DNA from: Candidatus Caccoplasma merdavium
GTDB lineage: Bacteria; Bacteroidota; Bacteroidia; Bacteroidales; UBA11471
DNA: 64,000 nucleotides
Direction: 5' to 3'
Assembly: GCA_018715595.1 (NCBI GenBank)
Contig: DVLI01000025.1
Span: 1 to 64,000, forward strand
The translations under genes were made by a program, and so were the position numbers. The notes beneath the pieces are model-generated. The model was not told where the DNA came from. It ran no database searches and was given only the letters and a program-made list of their open reading frames with translations. This document shows positions 61,765 to 64,000 of the stretch, piece by piece; positions within the stretch are counted from its first letter, which is position 1, and every line of letters begins with the position of its first letter.

Positions 61765-64000
61765 ATGGAACAGAAGCATACCTACACGGGTCTGACCGAT
61801 GAACAGGTCGCCGAGAGCCGTCGTTTGCACGGGGAAAATGTGTTGACTCCGCCCAAGAAAAAATCGGTGTGGATACTTTTCTTGGAAAAATTCAATGACC
61901 CCATCATCAAGATATTGTTGATAGCCCTGTTGCTTTCGGTGGGTGTGGCCGTGTATGAGTTTGTGAGTCTCGGACATGGAGCCGAAGTCTTTTTCGAGCC
62001 GGCGGGTATTTTTGTGGCGGTGATACTGGCCACGGCCGTAGGCTTCTTCTTTGAATTGAGCGCCAACAAGAAATTCGACATACTCAATCAGGTCAATGAC
62101 GATGTGCCGGTGAAGGTGATTCGCAACGGCAATATCTGTGAAATATCCAAGAAAGAGGTCGTTGTCGACGATATTGTCGTACTCGAACTGGGCGAGGAGG
62201 TGCCGGCCGATGCCGTGTTGCTCGAAAGCGTCTCGCTGCAAATCAACGAGTCGACCCTCACCGGTGAGCCGGTGGTCTCCAAAACCACCAATGAAGACGA
62301 CTTCGATGCCGATGCCACCTATCCGTCGAACGAGGTGTTGCGAGGAACCACCGTGGTCGACGGGCACGGCGTGTGCCGCATCACCGCCGTGGGTGACGCC
62401 ACCGAGTATGGCAAGGTGTATGAGGGCTCGCAGATACAGAACGATACCAAGACGCCTCTCAACCGCCAGCTCGACGGGCTGGGACGTCTCATCTCTTATG
62501 CCAGCTACACGATAGCCGGCCTGATTATTGTGGCGCGGCTCGTCTTGTTCTTCATGCAGAACACTTCGCCCGACTGGACCGAGACGCTTACCTACATCTT
62601 CCAGACCCTCATGATTGCCATCACGCTCGTCGTGGTTTCGGTGCCCGAGGGATTGCCCATGAGCATCGTGCTGAGCCTGGCGTTGAGCATGAAACGCATG
62701 CTGGCCACCAACAACCTGGTGCGCAAGATGCACGCCTGCGAGACGATGGGGGCGGTGTCGGTCATCTGCACCGACAAGACCGGTACCCTCACCAAGAACC
62801 AGATGCAGGTGGCTCAGGCCGATTTCTGGGCGCTGGGTGACCGCTCGCTCTCCGACAACGAACTGGGCAACCTCATACGCGAAGGCATTGCCGTCAACTC
62901 GACCGCTTTCCTCGATGAGTCCGGTGAGAAACCCCGTGTCATCGGCAACCCCACCGAAGGGGCGTTGCTCTTGTGGTTGAAGGCACAAGGCGAGAATTAC
63001 CTCACGCTGCGCGAAGAGGCTGCGGTGTCCGACCAGTTGACGTTCTCGACCGAACGCAAATATATGGCCACCATCGTCGAGTCGCCTCTCTTGGGCAAAA
63101 AGGTGCTGTATGTCAAGGGGGCTCCCGAGATTGTCCTGGGAGAGAGCCGCCGCGCCCTCACCGCGAAGGGCTTGATACCGGCGGCCGATTACAAGACGAC
63201 GGTCGATGAGCAACTTCTCGCTTACCAGTCGCAGGCCATGCGCACCTTGGGATTTGCCTATCAGATTCTCGACGATGACCAGCCCCGTTTTGCCGACGGC
63301 CGGTTGTGCAACGTCGACCTCACCTTTATCGGCATCGTCGCCATTTCCGACCCTGTGCGCGACGATGTCCCCGCCGCCATCAAGTCGTGCCTCGACGCAG
63401 GTGTGGCGGTGAAGATTGTTACCGGCGACACGCCGGGAACCGCCCGGGAGATAGGCCGCCAGATAGGCTTGTGGCTTCCGTCCGACAGTGACGCCAACCT
63501 GATGACCGGCGTGCAGTTTGCTGCTACGTCCGATGAGGAACTCTTGCGTCGCCTGCCCGACATAAAGATTATCTCCCGTGCCCGTCCCATGGACAAGGAG
63601 CGGCTCGTGCGCCTCTTGCAGAAACTCGGCTATGTCGTGGCGGTGACCGGTGACGGTACCAACGATGCTCCGGCCCTCAATGCCGCACAGGTGGGCCTTT
63701 CGATGGGCGACGGCACGACAGTGGCCAAGGAGGCGAGCAGCATCACGATTCTCGACAACTCGTTCCGCAGCATCACGCGGGCGGTGATGTGGGGGCGTTC
63801 GCTTTACCAGAACATACAACGCTTCCTCCTTTTCCAGATGACTGTCAACGTGGTGGCCTGTCTCATCGTGCTCATCGGCGCGTTCCTCGGCACGCAATCG
63901 CCGCTCACCGTCACGCAGATGTTGTGGGTGAACCTCATCATGGATACCTTTGCCGCCATGGCGCTGGCCTCCCTGCCGCCGAGCGAACGGGTGATGAAAG
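61765..64000 (+). CDS. P-type calcium-translocating ATPase (partial, cut by window end)
   Basis: Membrane ion pump, 745 codons visible, the C-terminus missing at the window edge. The N-terminus has the cation-ATPase start (GLTDEQVAESRRLHGENVLT). The actuator motif is STLTGEP. The ion-site helix VVVSVPEGLPMSIVLSLALS contains PEGLP, typical of plasma-membrane-type calcium pumps. The phosphorylated Asp337 is in CTDKTGTLT. The nucleotide domain has YVKGAPEIVL, and the hinge has VAVTGDGTNDAPAL. Calcium is the best guess for the ion. The last visible residues, SLPPSERVMK, are the usual start of the C-terminal membrane half. Confidence 0.93.
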   Translation, partial: MEQKHTYTGLTDEQVAESRRLHGENVLTPPKKKSVWILFLEKFNDPIIKILLIALLLSVGVAVYEFVSLGHGAEVFFEPAGIFVAVILATAVGFFFELSANKKFDILNQVNDDVPVKVIRNGNICEISKKEVVVDDIVVLELGEEVPADAVLLESVSLQINESTLTGEPVVSKTTNEDDFDADATYPSNEVLRGTTVVDGHGVCRITAVGDATEYGKVYEGSQIQNDTKTPLNRQLDGLGRLISYASYTIAGLIIVARLVLFFMQNTSPDWTETLTYIFQTLMIAITLVVVSVPEGLPMSIVLSLALSMKRMLATNNLVRKMHACETMGAVSVICTDKTGTLTKNQMQVAQADFWALGDRSLSDNELGNLIREGIAVNSTAFLDESGEKPRVIGNPTEGALLLWLKAQGENYLTLREEAAVSDQLTFSTERKYMATIVESPLLGKKVLYVKGAPEIVLGESRRALTAKGLIPAADYKTTVDEQLLAYQSQAMRTLGFAYQILDDDQPRFADGRLCNVDLTFIGIVAISDPVRDDVPAAIKSCLDAGVAVKIVTGDTPGTAREIGRQIGLWLPSDSDANLMTGVQFAATSDEELLRRLPDIKIISRARPMDKERLVRLLQKLGYVVAVTGDGTNDAPALNAAQVGLSMGDGTTVAKEASSITILDNSFRSITRAVMWGRSLYQNIQRFLLFQMTVNVVACLIVLIGAFLGTQSPLTVTQMLWVNLIMDTFAAMALASLPPSERVMK

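Overview
The window looks like a chromosomal segment of a Bacteroidales bacterium. The evidence is a SusC/SusD pair, an NADH-dehydrogenase operon with a fused nuoCD and no nuoEFG, the atpD-C-B-E-F-H-A-G gene order, many lipoproteins whose lipobox cysteine is followed by acidic residues, and repeated promoter elements of the Bacteroidetes type TAnnTTTG. GC content seems moderate, near half by eye. A Barnesiella-like genome is a guess from this combination, not something the sequence proves.

Layout. 1-1094 is gene-free and carries a long inverted repeat and a terminator. 1121-3608 holds housekeeping genes: mutY, then rsmD with a DUF3822 gene on the other strand. 3851-5476 is a secreted M64-type peptidase lipoprotein. 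5477-6047 is a terminator-flanked tandem array of about 113-bp units. 6048-14780 is one minus-strand unit, transcribed right to left: TlpA-like thioredoxin, beta-propeller-like lipoprotein, SusC, SusD, second thioredoxin. 15156-19872 holds a RecD2-like helicase, a frameshifted aspartate-dehydrogenase-like gene, a dehydrogenase-like protein lacking the family's catalytic residues, and cardiolipin synthase. 20369-26344 holds a eukaryotic-type glycogen branching enzyme, a YhcH-like protein, an rRNA m5C methyltransferase, a tetrapyrrole-methylase-type methyltransferase and a YycJ-like metallo-beta-lactamase-fold hydrolase. 26539-31610 is a three-gene outer-membrane unit: TonB-dependent receptor, beta-helix lipoprotein, purple-acid-phosphatase-like enzyme. 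31729-37520 is a minus-strand run: lpxK, purine nucleoside phosphorylase, thiL, two paralogous TlpA lipoproteins and an HsmA-like membrane protein.

37880-54636 is the most striking part. It is a continuous plus-strand run nuoA-B-CD-H, then the complete ATP synthase set atpD-C-B-E-F-H-A-G, then nuoI-J-K-L-M-N. The whole F1Fo operon is nested inside the complex I operon. A proton-pumping electron-input complex and the enzyme that spends the proton gradient can therefore be transcribed from one upstream promoter. A hairpin at the atpG/nuoI boundary could tune the output of the distal nuo genes.

The right end (54926-64000) holds fabD, a PCMD-type secreted protein, two tandem paralogous secreted proteins of unknown function, a GH10 xylanase, a YeiH-type transporter and a P-type calcium ATPase cut by the window edge. 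No tRNA, rRNA, CRISPR array, insertion sequence or prophage gene was recognised.
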